Assembly: GCA_964387645.1 (NCBI GenBank)
Contig: CAYLYM010000133.1
Coordinates: 1-9,900, forward strand
From: CAYLYM01 sp964387645
GTDB lineage: Bacteria > Calditrichota > Calditrichia > RBG-13-44-9
Reading direction: 5' to 3'
Length of the DNA stretch: 9,900 nt
Positions 1-7,431 of the stretch are shown here, one piece after another; the stretch's first letter is position 1, and each line of letters opens with the position of its first letter. The position numbers were made by a program, and so were the translations under genes. The notes beneath the pieces were generated by a model. The model was not told where the DNA came from, made no database searches, and saw only the letters and a list, made by a program, of their open reading frames with translations.

Positions 1-50
1 TTGGAAAAGATGAGAAGGGAGAGATATGTCCAGACATAAAATACTTGACA

Positions 51-242
51 CTATGGAGGATTTTGGCATTTAGCAGATACAACAAGCACTTTAAGTAGGA
101 TTGGTTTATCCAGATCGAATTCCTTTACTGTTTTCCAGTGTTCAGCTTTTTTTCTAAAAGTTTGTTTTAATCCACATACAGGACAAACGCAGTACTTCGG
201 GATACGAGGTCTGATAATCCTAATTCGTTTCTTCTTAGCCAC
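51..242 (-). CDS. Small basic zinc-ribbon-like protein, possibly the N-terminal part of a transposase
   Basis: A 63-residue ORF starting at GTG (240-242), preceded by AGGAGGT with 6 bases of spacing. The first 16 residues are rich in Lys and Arg. Then come C18, C20 and C23 in a CVCPVCG knuckle, H35, and a lone C59 near the end. A CPxCG knuckle is typical of zinc ribbons, but the second Cys pair expected of a full ribbon is incomplete because the frame stops four residues after C59. Proteins of this kind (basic tail, CPxCG, then a Lys-Cys near residue 60) can be N-terminal zinc-binding domains of DDE transposases; if so, this is a prematurely closed gene. All three frames stay open from the stop to the window edge, so continuation cannot be tested. 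It is separate from the sugar operon. Function is not recognised with certainty. Confidence 0.5.
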   Translation of the reverse strand: MAKKKRIRIIRPRIPKYCVCPVCGLKQTFRKKAEHWKTVKEFDLDKPILLKVLVVSAKCQNPP

Positions 243-281
243 CTGATGACCTCCTCTTTTTTAGGAGGAAGTGTATCAGGT
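241..281 (-). promoter_or_regulatory. Leader hairpin enclosing the ribosome binding site and start of the zinc-ribbon gene
   Basis: In the minus-strand transcript, ACCTGAT (275-281) pairs with ATCAGGT (241-247), and CCTCCT (263-268) pairs with AGGAGG (250-255). The two helices are separated by a small asymmetric internal loop and closed by a 7-base, A-rich loop. The inner helix contains the Shine-Dalgarno sequence and the outer helix includes the first two bases of the GTG start. Both are therefore paired in the folded form, which suggests translation is kept low unless the hairpin melts or is bound. The pairing is seen directly; the regulatory role is inferred. Confidence 0.5.
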
Positions 282-558
282 AAAGAATCAAAGAACAAAG
301 TAAATCATATATCTATTTCCAAAAATATGGCCAAGACCCGAAAATTTACCCTGCCCTGAAGAAACTTTTCTGAAATCCAGGATTATTCTAAAGTTGAGTA
401 GAGACACTCAGCGGTCTTGTAGCTCTGAGGTTACTATACTTACCTTAACAAAGTTCACTAAATATTACCACCAGATACCTTCTCCTGCGGATAAGGAGGA
501 TATTACTTTAGAGACCATCTTCCTCCTGTATGCTTTCAATTTGCTTGCTTTATTAGAG
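282..558. other. Intergenic stretch with no convincing gene
   Basis: Between the leader of the small gene and the end of the operon I see no ORF with coding character on either strand. The stretch contains the promoter candidate at 304-334 and scattered CCTCC or GGAGG tracts (around 482-498 and 521-525) that can pair locally. A plus-strand open frame beginning with TTG at 394 runs antisense into the URO-D-like gene and lacks a ribosome binding site. Confidence 0.4.
304..334 (-). promoter_or_regulatory. Candidate sigma-70-type promoter for the zinc-ribbon gene
   Basis: On the minus strand TTGGCC (329-334) is followed after 17 bases by TATATG (306-311), with an overlapping better -10 match, TATGAT, at 304-309 (19-base spacing). 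Transcription would start near 297, giving a leader of about 55 bases made mostly of the hairpin at 241-281. Each hexamer matches consensus only partly, so this is a candidate only. Confidence 0.3.
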
Positions 559-599
559 AGTTTTGTACAAACAATCTTCTTAATTCGCTGTACAAAACT
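559..599. repeat. Perfect 11-bp inverted repeat just past the end of the operon
   Basis: AGTTTTGTACA (559-569) and TGTACAAAACT (589-599) are perfect inverted copies separated by 19 bases. The repeat ends 4 bases beyond the stop codon of the last operon gene. In the minus-strand transcript it would form an 11-bp, AU-rich hairpin with a long loop. The sequence downstream of the stem has no U-tract, so it is a poor intrinsic terminator. It could protect the 3' end of the mRNA, act as an operator, or be a relic of an element terminus. Confidence 0.5.
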
Positions 600-603
600 T
601 AGG

Positions 604-1629
604 TTAATATTTTCCATATTTATGAATCGCTTTGATCATGGTAATAAAGTTCTCTGGCGGGATATCATCGATAACGCTATGGCTTGTAGCTGCTACATAG
701 CCTCCCCCCGGGGCCAGACGATCAATATGTCTTCTTACCTCATCCTCTACCTGCCTAGGGGTACCAAAAGTTAATATACCAACATCTATGTTTCCGATAA
801 GGCATAATTTATCCCCATATCTTTGTTTAAGCGTATAAATATCATTTCCGTATGGTTCTATTGGATTGAGAGCACAAAATCCCAGTTCGATCAAAGTGGG
901 TAAAATTTTCATAATTGTACCGTCAGAATGAAACGTTACAGGTATCTCTCTTTCCTTGATCAGTTGTAGCATTTTTCTAACTTGAGGAACCCAAATTTTG
1001 TTGAGGGTTTCAGGGTTTATGAGTAATCCACTCCTATAACCAAGGTCATCTCCTATGTGCACGAACGAAATATCATATTCCAGGATTTTCTGTAGAAGCA
1101 TGGTGTTCTGCTCAACCATTAAATTGACCATGTATTGCACAAAATTTATATCATCATGTAATGCTAGACAGAAATTTTCAAATCCCATCTGTTCGTACGT
1201 CCAAGTTAGTCCCCCGGTAAAATGTATCCAAACTCCGATGTTAGTTCCTTTAACTGCACGGAAATAGTTTGACAATTTTTCTTGATCCAGCTCTGCGGGT
1301 TTTATATTTCTTTCAAGTTTTCTGAGGCAATCCCAGTTCTTGATCTTACCCCCATGTCCAACTTGAGGGATTGGAGGAAGTCCCGTACCTTCTTTCAAAA
1401 GATTGAATACAGTAGTTCCTATGGCGTCCATCCCAATCTTTTTGGCCAAGGTAACATAGTCAACCGGATTCAATTTCCACGTATTGGTTGCCCGCTTACC
1501 GAGTATATATTCCACATTTCTTTTACCGATAAAAAACTCAAAATTGGGTACCCTATCGGGTTTATCACAGCGAAATGCCTGCAACAAGCGCTCAATATTT
1601 GGTGCGCCAAGATACTTTAATTTTTGCAT
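604..1629 (-). CDS. Uroporphyrinogen decarboxylase (URO-D) family protein, not HemE
   Basis: A 341-residue protein with the URO-D/cobalamin methyltransferase TIM-barrel fold signature. Recognisable blocks are DKPDRVP (22-28), HIGDD (191-195), FHSDG (233-237), NPIEP (255-259), GNID (279-282), GGGY (308-311) and DDIPPEN (321-327) near the C-terminus. It lacks the N-terminal PxWxMRQAGRY signature of true HemE, so a role in haem synthesis is unlikely. The related corrinoid methyltransferases MtaA and MtbA bind zinc through an HxC motif; here the matching place reads H234-S-D236, so zinc use of that type is doubtful. It is the last operon gene, six bases after the isomerase stop and with only a weak GAG upstream, so it is probably translationally coupled. 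By context it acts in sugar catabolism, perhaps on a methyl or carboxyl group. Family is certain; reaction is not. Confidence 0.88.
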   Translation of the reverse strand: MQKLKYLGAPNIERLLQAFRCDKPDRVPNFEFFIGKRNVEYILGKRATNTWKLNPVDYVTLAKKIGMDAIGTTVFNLLKEGTGLPPIPQVGHGGKIKNWDCLRKLERNIKPAELDQEKLSNYFRAVKGTNIGVWIHFTGGLTWTYEQMGFENFCLALHDDINFVQYMVNLMVEQNTMLLQKILEYDISFVHIGDDLGYRSGLLINPETLNKIWVPQVRKMLQLIKEREIPVTFHSDGTIMKILPTLIELGFCALNPIEPYGNDIYTLKQRYGDKLCLIGNIDVGILTFGTPRQVEDEVRRHIDRLAPGGGYVAATSHSVIDDIPPENFITMIKAIHKYGKY

Positions 1630-1635
1630 GAATTC

Positions 1636-3105
1636 TCAATCAGTTCTTTCTGAAACAACAATCAATTGCATCCGTAATGCTTTAGATAACTTTTTTATTT
1701 TTGAAATATTATGGCCAATACCTAAGGCGTGGTGATGTGTTGGGGCTGCTTCAGTCCACTTCTCGATAAAGGTAACAACATCGGGAGGGAATTTAGCTCT
1801 GGTATTCGTGTTTCCAGTGGCCGGAATGGGACCTGGTAAAGATTCACCCTCCGCAGCTACAAAATAAAATTTGCCATCATGGGTCTGGCTTAATGATAAA
1901 ATGGTGATTGGACCTTTTTTAACATTGAACTCCACGGAGACGCCATAACCATACTTACCATGAAGCTTAGTTAATCCACGTAAAATTGGTTTTCTGTCAC
2001 TTATTGCAATGTGAGCGGGACCATCATGTCCTATCAGAACAAAGTCTTCTCTAAAATCAGCAGGATGAAGTTCAGAAAATGAACCACCAATACCGAATCT
2101 ATCCATAATGAACATAGCTACACAATTTTTAACGTCTCCTTCCCCTGCTACAGGTATTCCTTTACCTGTAAGGAGTGAATTACCAACAATCATTCCAGGA
2201 ATTATTCGTTCGTATTCTGTTCCTACATCTATTACTCCACATCTTCCTCTGGAGTAATAAGCTAAACCATCTAAAGAGTAATCAGATATCAGTTTATCGA
2301 GTCCTACGGCCACACGTGCCGACCAGTCAAGATCCTCCTCACTCACAGGACCAGCAATTGGGTCTGCTCCCGGAGGTGGGAAACAAAAAAAGTCTCTTAT
2401 CTCTTTTTTCTTAACGTTTATTTCGTTAGAGGTTATGCTATCTATCCTAATTTTAAGATCAGACATCTCCAACATCTGTATTTCCATTCCTGGAAAATGA
2501 GTGTGAAACATGGTAGGATCTGAATACATGTCAAGCATTCCTTCATAAGGATGTCCCATCAAACCGATGTGGGCTTTTGACAGACTGTGAATAACTGTAG
2601 CGACCTGGGCCCATTCCTTTATCTGTTTCCAGGCACGTCCGTCCTCATAAAGCATCCCAAACACCACACTAAAATCTATGTTGGCTCGTGAAAGGGCATA
2701 AGAAAATTCAGGTAGTGAGGTAGAATTATCATTGGCAAGTTGTTCAAATGTAGTTGCCCTGGCATAATCCATACCTGGTGTTGGCTGAAGTCCAATTAAT
2801 ACGACATGCGCTTTTATTTTCTGTACGATAGGCAGTAATACATGTGATCGAGCATAAGTAGTCATATTACAGAAAATTAAATCCACATTTTCTTTAGCAA
2901 AAAGATTTGCTGCTTTATGGGCTTTATCTGGTGTATCAATTATACCAGCCGAAACCACCTGTGCATTAAATTCCTTTATTCTTTCTTCAAAATATCTTAA
3001 ATAATTATTTAACCGCTCTTTTAACCCTGAAAACTGTGTCCAATAACGAGGATGTCCAACACCAAAAATGCCTATTTTTCCTGGTTCTATTTTTATTCTT
3101 TCCAT
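1636..3105 (-). CDS. Sugar isomerase of the L-arabinose/L-fucose isomerase superfamily
   Basis: A cytoplasmic metal-dependent aldose-ketose isomerase of 489 residues when started at the ATG at 3103-3105. The C-terminal half carries the family's metal-binding set by comparison with E. coli AraA: AGEGD (Glu322), GGSFSEL (Glu345), VLIGHDGPAH (His360) and a THHHALG cluster (His458 or a neighbour). The N-terminal half, with FGVGHPRYW near the start and CNMTTYARSH, is diverged, so I do not assign arabinose, fucose or another sugar. The frame opens further upstream at a TTG (3121-3123), but the ATG is preferred because AAGGAG lies exactly 6 bases before it. The gene starts 11 bases after the stop of the 812-residue protein and is followed after 6 bases by the URO-D-like gene. 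It likely converts the imported sugar to a ketose for entry into central metabolism. Confidence 0.87.
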   Translation of the reverse strand: MERIKIEPGKIGIFGVGHPRYWTQFSGLKERLNNYLRYFEERIKEFNAQVVSAGIIDTPDKAHKAANLFAKENVDLIFCNMTTYARSHVLLPIVQKIKAHVVLIGLQPTPGMDYARATTFEQLANDNSTSLPEFSYALSRANIDFSVVFGMLYEDGRAWKQIKEWAQVATVIHSLSKAHIGLMGHPYEGMLDMYSDPTMFHTHFPGMEIQMLEMSDLKIRIDSITSNEINVKKKEIRDFFCFPPPGADPIAGPVSEEDLDWSARVAVGLDKLISDYSLDGLAYYSRGRCGVIDVGTEYERIIPGMIVGNSLLTGKGIPVAGEGDVKNCVAMFIMDRFGIGGSFSELHPADFREDFVLIGHDGPAHIAISDRKPILRGLTKLHGKYGYGVSVEFNVKKGPITILSLSQTHDGKFYFVAAEGESLPGPIPATGNTNTRAKFPPDVVTFIEKWTEAAPTHHHALGIGHNISKIKKLSKALRMQLIVVSERTD

Positions 3106-3117
3106 AGTTAACTCCTT
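3106..3117 (-). promoter_or_regulatory. Ribosome binding site that fixes the isomerase start
   Basis: AAGGAG (3112-3117) overlaps the last base of the upstream TGA stop and stands 6 bases before the ATG at 3103-3105. The alternative TTG at 3123 would lie inside the upstream gene with no such sequence before it. Placement directly at the stop codon favours reinitiation, so the 812-residue protein and the isomerase are probably made in step. Confidence 0.7.
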
Positions 3118-5555
3118 CACCAAGAAACCCGAAAATTTCCATTAGCCTTCTTAACATATATAAAGTTATCGTGTTTCGTTAATGCGGAAAATTCACTGTT
3201 TCCCAAAGGGCTAATCTCTGTCTTTTCAATTTTTTTAGAAGGAGGATAGATCCTCAGTTCCGCCTCTTTCAAACCCGAAATTACCAAGTTACTTTTGTTG
3301 TCATAGCTGGGGTGAGCTAATTGACACAGAATTTTTCCTTCTCGTTGTTTTACGAAGAATCGACACTCCTTGTGGAAAGACCGACTCAAATTATAAATGC
3401 CATATCCATTTTCCAGTAAAACCTCCTCTCCTAAAAGAACAGGTACACCTTGAGGAAACTTAAGTTTGATTACTGAGGAGGTATCCGGCTTGTATCCGGA
3501 AAAGATAAAAGCATTTTCCTTTCGAGAAACAAAAATCTGAGTAAGAACTGGAACAAGTGATACGTCATAAAAATGAGGTGCCACAGACGATGAATAATAC
3601 TTTTTTTCCTTTATTTCATAACCGAACTCAGCTAAAATAAACTTTAAAAAACTCGTTGTATGAACATATTCTCCTTCATTGTCAAGCAAGGGAGTTTTTT
3701 GTGTCAAAAAACATTCGAATGGCAAAGAACCTCTTGTCCAGCCTATTTTCCCGCCTTTCCATTCTGGAACCTCCCTTATTAAGGCAAATATTCTCTCTTT
3801 TTTGCCTTTTCTCACTCGAGCAAGAATCGAGGTATATTTATCAGATGGATTGAGTAACATTTCGCTGATTGGACCTCCTGACAAATAGGATCTATGCTTT
3901 AACAACGTAGAATGAGGTATATTAATAAATTCATCACCTCTAAACCGTGATTCCAACGACATTTCACCTTCAACTCCTTGGTCATCCAACTTTAGGTTAA
4001 GTATTTTTCTAAAAATCGGCTTGGCAATATCTGTCGGTCCATAAAAGATTACCTTACCTCCCGACTCAATGAATTTAATTAGTTTTTCACCATACTCAGC
4101 TTGAGACCAAGGTAGAGGAGTCACAAAAATGGTCTTTTGTTTCAATACTTCCAAAGTTTGTTCATTTATCTTTTGAAAATTCGTGGTTGAAAGCACAGTG
4201 TTTAGAGGTAGACCTCTATCAATTGCCAAACTAAGATAAAAATCCCAGAAAAATAAATAATTAGCTTTTTCTGGGTAACTCTTAATTAATTGATGATACT
4301 CGTAAAACGGGAATAGCCACGTCAAAATACCAGCTTCGTCAGGTTTATCTTCAATAGCTTTTTTTAAATGGGGGATAACTTCTAAAGTCACGTCCTCACG
4401 AAGATTTCCTTTTTCATCATCAATTGTGAGCAAATTTATTACTGTAGGGATTCTAATTTCTCCTTTCGCAGTTACAACCCCAGTTGATAGAGGGACATAT
4501 ATGTCAAACGGTTCCCCAGCATAAGGATAATCCTTCCAAGGAGTCTGAGGAAACCAAGGGTCATTTATGTAATAGCGAAAGGAAAGTAATAGACCAAAAT
4601 CTGCTATTCTCCCCATATATGAAATCATCTCTAAACCAAGAGAGTTGTAAAAAAACACTACAGGAGGGTTTACCGGAGCTACTTTTAGTACATCCTGTTC
4701 ATATATGTCCAGCATAGAGACGCATTTTGTTGCCAAATCTACACCTACTGGAAAATTTGTTGCTCTTGCTAGTACAGGATAAGAACACTCTTTTTTAAAA
4801 TCTTTCCAGAAAGAGATAATTTTTGTACTGAGCTCCTCGAAATTGATTCTGTTGAAATTTCTTCCGTCAAAATTATCCCCAGCTACACTCCAGGGATGGT
4901 GGGAGAAGCCTAATCCGTTGGAAAACCAAATGAAATCGAAATTCAAGTTCGAAAGAAAGACAGCACACTGTCTTCCTAGAAAAGCTCCAAAAGATTCACC
5001 ATTAGGTATACCTTTGGGATAACTTGCATAAGGATAACTATCTCCCTTAAGGCGAGCGAAACAACGGATAAATTTAGGATTTCCTGCATAAATCTCACTT
5101 AAAATTTCAGGATGTCGATGATAGACAAATTCTTCCTCGCAGAACTCAGGTCCCGGATCAACAGTAGCACCTATGCTCAACCTAAACCCATATTCATTAG
5201 CCACTTCTTTGAATGCCTTTATGATAAAACGAAGGTCTCCATAAGTAAAACGTGGCCAATTTTTCATGTAATCGTGAGAGGGTATTAAAGGTATGTCAAT
5301 GGGGTAAGCTTTGTGATCTTGATTGCAATGACCAATATAATGAGCCCACTCAAATTCATCATCAAGGTTACCTTTATAGTTGAATATCTCTTCTCCACTG
5401 CCTATCCATAATAGCACAGAGTGCTCATCACCCAATTTTAATAAGGGAAGCCATTGGTTTAGCACTTTTCGGCATATTCGTCTAATTTCCTCTTTATTTT
5501 TGCTCTTAAAAGGCTTAAGGCTCATTTCTAAGATAACCCTAATTTTTTCATCCAT
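3117..5555 (-). CDS. Large uncharacterised protein, possibly glycoside-hydrolase-like, with an amidotransferase-like middle domain
   Basis: An 812-residue protein without signal peptide or membrane segments, so cytoplasmic. The N-terminal ~330 residues look like an enzymatic alpha/beta barrel, with acidic and aromatic motifs such as LLWIGSGEE (48-56), DDEFEWAHYIG (65-75), TVDPGPEFCEEEF (131-143) and FSNGLGFSHHPW (211-222). Around 450-507 comes a Rossmann-like stretch (TIFVTPLPWS, then KFIESGGKVIFYGP) resembling the amidotransferase-like domain of GH42-type beta-galactosidases. The remainder is beta-rich. I cannot assign a named family or catalytic residues; the domain reading is inference. 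ATG is preceded by GGGGAGGGT at about 10 bases. It lies between the permeases and the isomerase, suiting an intracellular enzyme that cleaves or remodels the imported glycan before isomerisation. Confidence 0.8.
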   Translation of the reverse strand: MDEKIRVILEMSLKPFKSKNKEEIRRICRKVLNQWLPLLKLGDEHSVLLWIGSGEEIFNYKGNLDDEFEWAHYIGHCNQDHKAYPIDIPLIPSHDYMKNWPRFTYGDLRFIIKAFKEVANEYGFRLSIGATVDPGPEFCEEEFVYHRHPEILSEIYAGNPKFIRCFARLKGDSYPYASYPKGIPNGESFGAFLGRQCAVFLSNLNFDFIWFSNGLGFSHHPWSVAGDNFDGRNFNRINFEELSTKIISFWKDFKKECSYPVLARATNFPVGVDLATKCVSMLDIYEQDVLKVAPVNPPVVFFYNSLGLEMISYMGRIADFGLLLSFRYYINDPWFPQTPWKDYPYAGEPFDIYVPLSTGVVTAKGEIRIPTVINLLTIDDEKGNLREDVTLEVIPHLKKAIEDKPDEAGILTWLFPFYEYHQLIKSYPEKANYLFFWDFYLSLAIDRGLPLNTVLSTTNFQKINEQTLEVLKQKTIFVTPLPWSQAEYGEKLIKFIESGGKVIFYGPTDIAKPIFRKILNLKLDDQGVEGEMSLESRFRGDEFINIPHSTLLKHRSYLSGGPISEMLLNPSDKYTSILARVRKGKKERIFALIREVPEWKGGKIGWTRGSLPFECFLTQKTPLLDNEGEYVHTTSFLKFILAEFGYEIKEKKYYSSSVAPHFYDVSLVPVLTQIFVSRKENAFIFSGYKPDTSSVIKLKFPQGVPVLLGEEVLLENGYGIYNLSRSFHKECRFFVKQREGKILCQLAHPSYDNKSNLVISGLKEAELRIYPPSKKIEKTEISPLGNSEFSALTKHDNFIYVKKANGNFRVSW

Positions 5556-5589
5556 TTTATTTGTTACCCTCCCCTTGGAATAAAATGTC

Positions 5590-6432
5590 CTAAGCTTTTA
5601 AAGCTCCAGAAGCAATACCTCTAATGAATGATTTTGAAGCAAAAGAAAACAACACCACAAGAGGTACAGATGAGATGACATAACCGGCCATTAAAGGACC
5701 CTGATTTGTTGCAAATTGACTTCTAAAAAAAAGTAAACCAACTGTTACTGGATAAAGTTCAGGCTTTGACACTGTGACCAATGGCCACAAAATATTATTC
5801 CAATTCATGACTACGTTCAATATTGCCACCGTCCATATCATAGGTTTTGACAAAGGTAACACTATCTTTCGAAGAATTGTGAATTCAGATGCCCCTTCAA
5901 TCTTCGCTGCCTCGAACAATTCTTGTGGTATTGAAGCGAAAAAAGATCTTAAAACAAACATAGCTATAATTTGACCACCTGACATATAAGGAAGAATTAG
6001 ACCCCAATAGGTATTAATAATTCCAAGATTTCTTACCATCACAAAACGGGTAACAAGACTCGCCTCACGAGGAATCATAATTAGACAAAGAAAGAGATAG
6101 AACAAGAAGTTGCTCAAAACAAACTTAAATCGAGCGAAAATGTATGCAGAAGGAATCGCAAGTGCCAAAATTCCGAGACAAGCTGCAGAGCAAACTATAA
6201 CACTGTTCCATATATACAACTTCACTTTGTTCCAAGCTAATAAATAGTTTTCGGCGTGTAAAGGAAAAGTAATCATAAATGGATGGTGAGAAAATTGCGG
6301 AATTGTTTTAAAAGAGATAATGACGGTGAATATTAATGGTATAAGAACAAACCCTCCTATAATGCTTAGAGTTACAATCCGAAATTTATTGCCCCTCCTC
6401 AATAGACTACTTTTAATTCTTCTTTCTTTCAT
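5590..6432 (-). CDS. ABC sugar transporter permease, MalG/UgpE type
   Basis: A 280-residue inner-membrane permease of the binding-protein-dependent transport system family (COG0395-like). After a basic N-terminus come about six hydrophobic segments, including roughly 18-40, 73-97, 105-121, 142-160, 196-212 and 247-266. The EAA loop that docks on the ATPase is well preserved at 171-193 (ELFEAAKIEGAS, then LRKIVLP). The C-terminus GIASGALKA is typical of MalG-like subunits. It pairs with the neighbouring MalF-like permease, 40 bases upstream, to form the membrane channel. The sequence before the ATG has GAGG and AAGG tracts. The next gene follows after 34 bases. Substrate specificity cannot be inferred from the permease. 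Confidence 0.93.
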   Translation of the reverse strand: MKERRIKSSLLRRGNKFRIVTLSIIGGFVLIPLIFTVIISFKTIPQFSHHPFMITFPLHAENYLLAWNKVKLYIWNSVIVCSAACLGILALAIPSAYIFARFKFVLSNFLFYLFLCLIMIPREASLVTRFVMVRNLGIINTYWGLILPYMSGGQIIAMFVLRSFFASIPQELFEAAKIEGASEFTILRKIVLPLSKPMIWTVAILNVVMNWNNILWPLVTVSKPELYPVTVGLLFFRSQFATNQGPLMAGYVISSVPLVVLFSFASKSFIRGIASGALKA

Positions 6433-6472
6433 TACCTTATCCTCAAAATTTTTACCTCTTTATGATAATTAT

Positions 6473-7378
6473 TTATCGAGCTTGTAGCATCCTGACAATT
6501 ATTGTAAGAGTAAAGACAAGCCCAAATATAACTATACCAATGGCACAGGCGTAGCCCATTCTTGCATAGTAGAAAGCATTTTGATACAAATACACCCCTG
6601 GAACCATTGTAGCGTATCCTGGTCCTCCATTTGTCAAAATCAAAATACCAATAAAATCCTGTATTAGCATTATTATAGCTAAAATCAACATGACTTTCAT
6701 TTGATCCAAAATTAGACCTAAATCAATTTTGAAAAAGCGAATTAGTCCGCCAGCACCATCTATTTTACATACATCAAAGATCTCGCGATCAACATTTTGA
6801 AGTGCAGCAAGGCATGTAAGTAATATCAAAGCACATAGATAAGGGTGAACCCACGGAAAAGATATAAAAGCAATAGCGTATAAAGATGTTTCTGGAGAGC
6901 CTAACCAGTCTCGTGTCAGATAGCTAAAACCTAATGACTTAAGAGCATTATTTAGCAATCCGATACTACCATCATAGATAAATTGCCATATGAGAAGAAT
7001 CACTATTGTAGGAATCACCACAGGTAGGATATAAAGTACTCTAAAAAATCTCCGAAGGTGTTTATGGTACGAAAGTTCAAAAATTAACTCAGCAACAAAA
7101 AGAGGAATGAAAATGATAAATACCAAACGAATAGATAGAAGTTTAAGGAGATGAATCATCGAAATTTTAAAGGCGGGGTCGGCCATTAATTCTCGGAAAT
7201 TTTCAAGTCCAACAAAAGTCGCCTTTTCACCTCCACGCCAAAGAAAAAAGGATCTGAAAAGAGCCTGAGCAATAGGATAATAGTTTAAGATTAACATAAG
7301 AGCAATACCGGGTGCTAATACCACATAAGGTATACACTTATAAGCTCCCCTTAACTCGATTTTGTTGATTTCAGCCAT
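6473..7378 (-). CDS. ABC sugar transporter permease, MalF/UgpA type
   Basis: A 301-residue inner-membrane permease of the COG1175-like (UgpA/MalF) class, at the usual length for subunits lacking the extra N-terminal helices of E. coli MalF. Hydrophobic segments lie near 15-36, 82-100, 112-132, 165-188, 224-248 and 277-297. The EAA loop at 199-220 reads EIFDVCKIDGAG followed by FFKIDL; KIDGAG is conserved, while Val-Cys replaces the usual Ala-Ala. The LTNGGPGYAT motif near 248-257 is characteristic of the class. Translation starts at ATG 7376-7378, with AAGGAG about 10 bases upstream inside a small hairpin. It forms the channel with the next gene product. No ATPase gene is present in the window. 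Confidence 0.93.
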   Translation of the reverse strand: MAEINKIELRGAYKCIPYVVLAPGIALMLILNYYPIAQALFRSFFLWRGGEKATFVGLENFRELMADPAFKISMIHLLKLLSIRLVFIIFIPLFVAELIFELSYHKHLRRFFRVLYILPVVIPTIVILLIWQFIYDGSIGLLNNALKSLGFSYLTRDWLGSPETSLYAIAFISFPWVHPYLCALILLTCLAALQNVDREIFDVCKIDGAGGLIRFFKIDLGLILDQMKVMLILAIIMLIQDFIGILILTNGGPGYATMVPGVYLYQNAFYYARMGYACAIGIVIFGLVFTLTIIVRMLQAR

Positions 7379-7388
7379 AAAAATAAAA

Positions 7389-7403
7389 CTCCTTTTTAAG
7401 GAG
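7389..7403 (-). promoter_or_regulatory. Small hairpin holding the permease ribosome binding site
   Basis: CTCCTT-AAA-AAGGAG forms a perfect 6-bp stem with a 3-base loop in the minus-strand transcript, and its 3' arm is the Shine-Dalgarno sequence of the MalF-like permease. A second TCCTTTT tract slightly upstream (7411-7417 as read on the minus strand) can pair with the same AAAAGGA, giving a competing helix. The pairing is visible; reduced permease translation relative to the binding protein is inferred. Confidence 0.45.
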
Positions 7404-7431
7404 AATTCTTAAAAGGATTTAAAAACTAACA

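Noticed and set aside
465..518. Tiny 17-codon minus-strand ORF after an AGGAGG tract
   Set aside because: The spacing to the ATG is only 3 bases and the peptide is too short to judge; nothing else supports it.
394..774. 126-codon plus-strand open frame starting with TTG
   Set aside because: No ribosome binding site, and its second half is antisense to the well-supported URO-D-like gene; the first half has no coding character.
3106..3123. TTG at 3121-3123 as the isomerase start
   Set aside because: It would add six residues that include the Shine-Dalgarno sequence of the downstream ATG; that ATG has ideal spacing.
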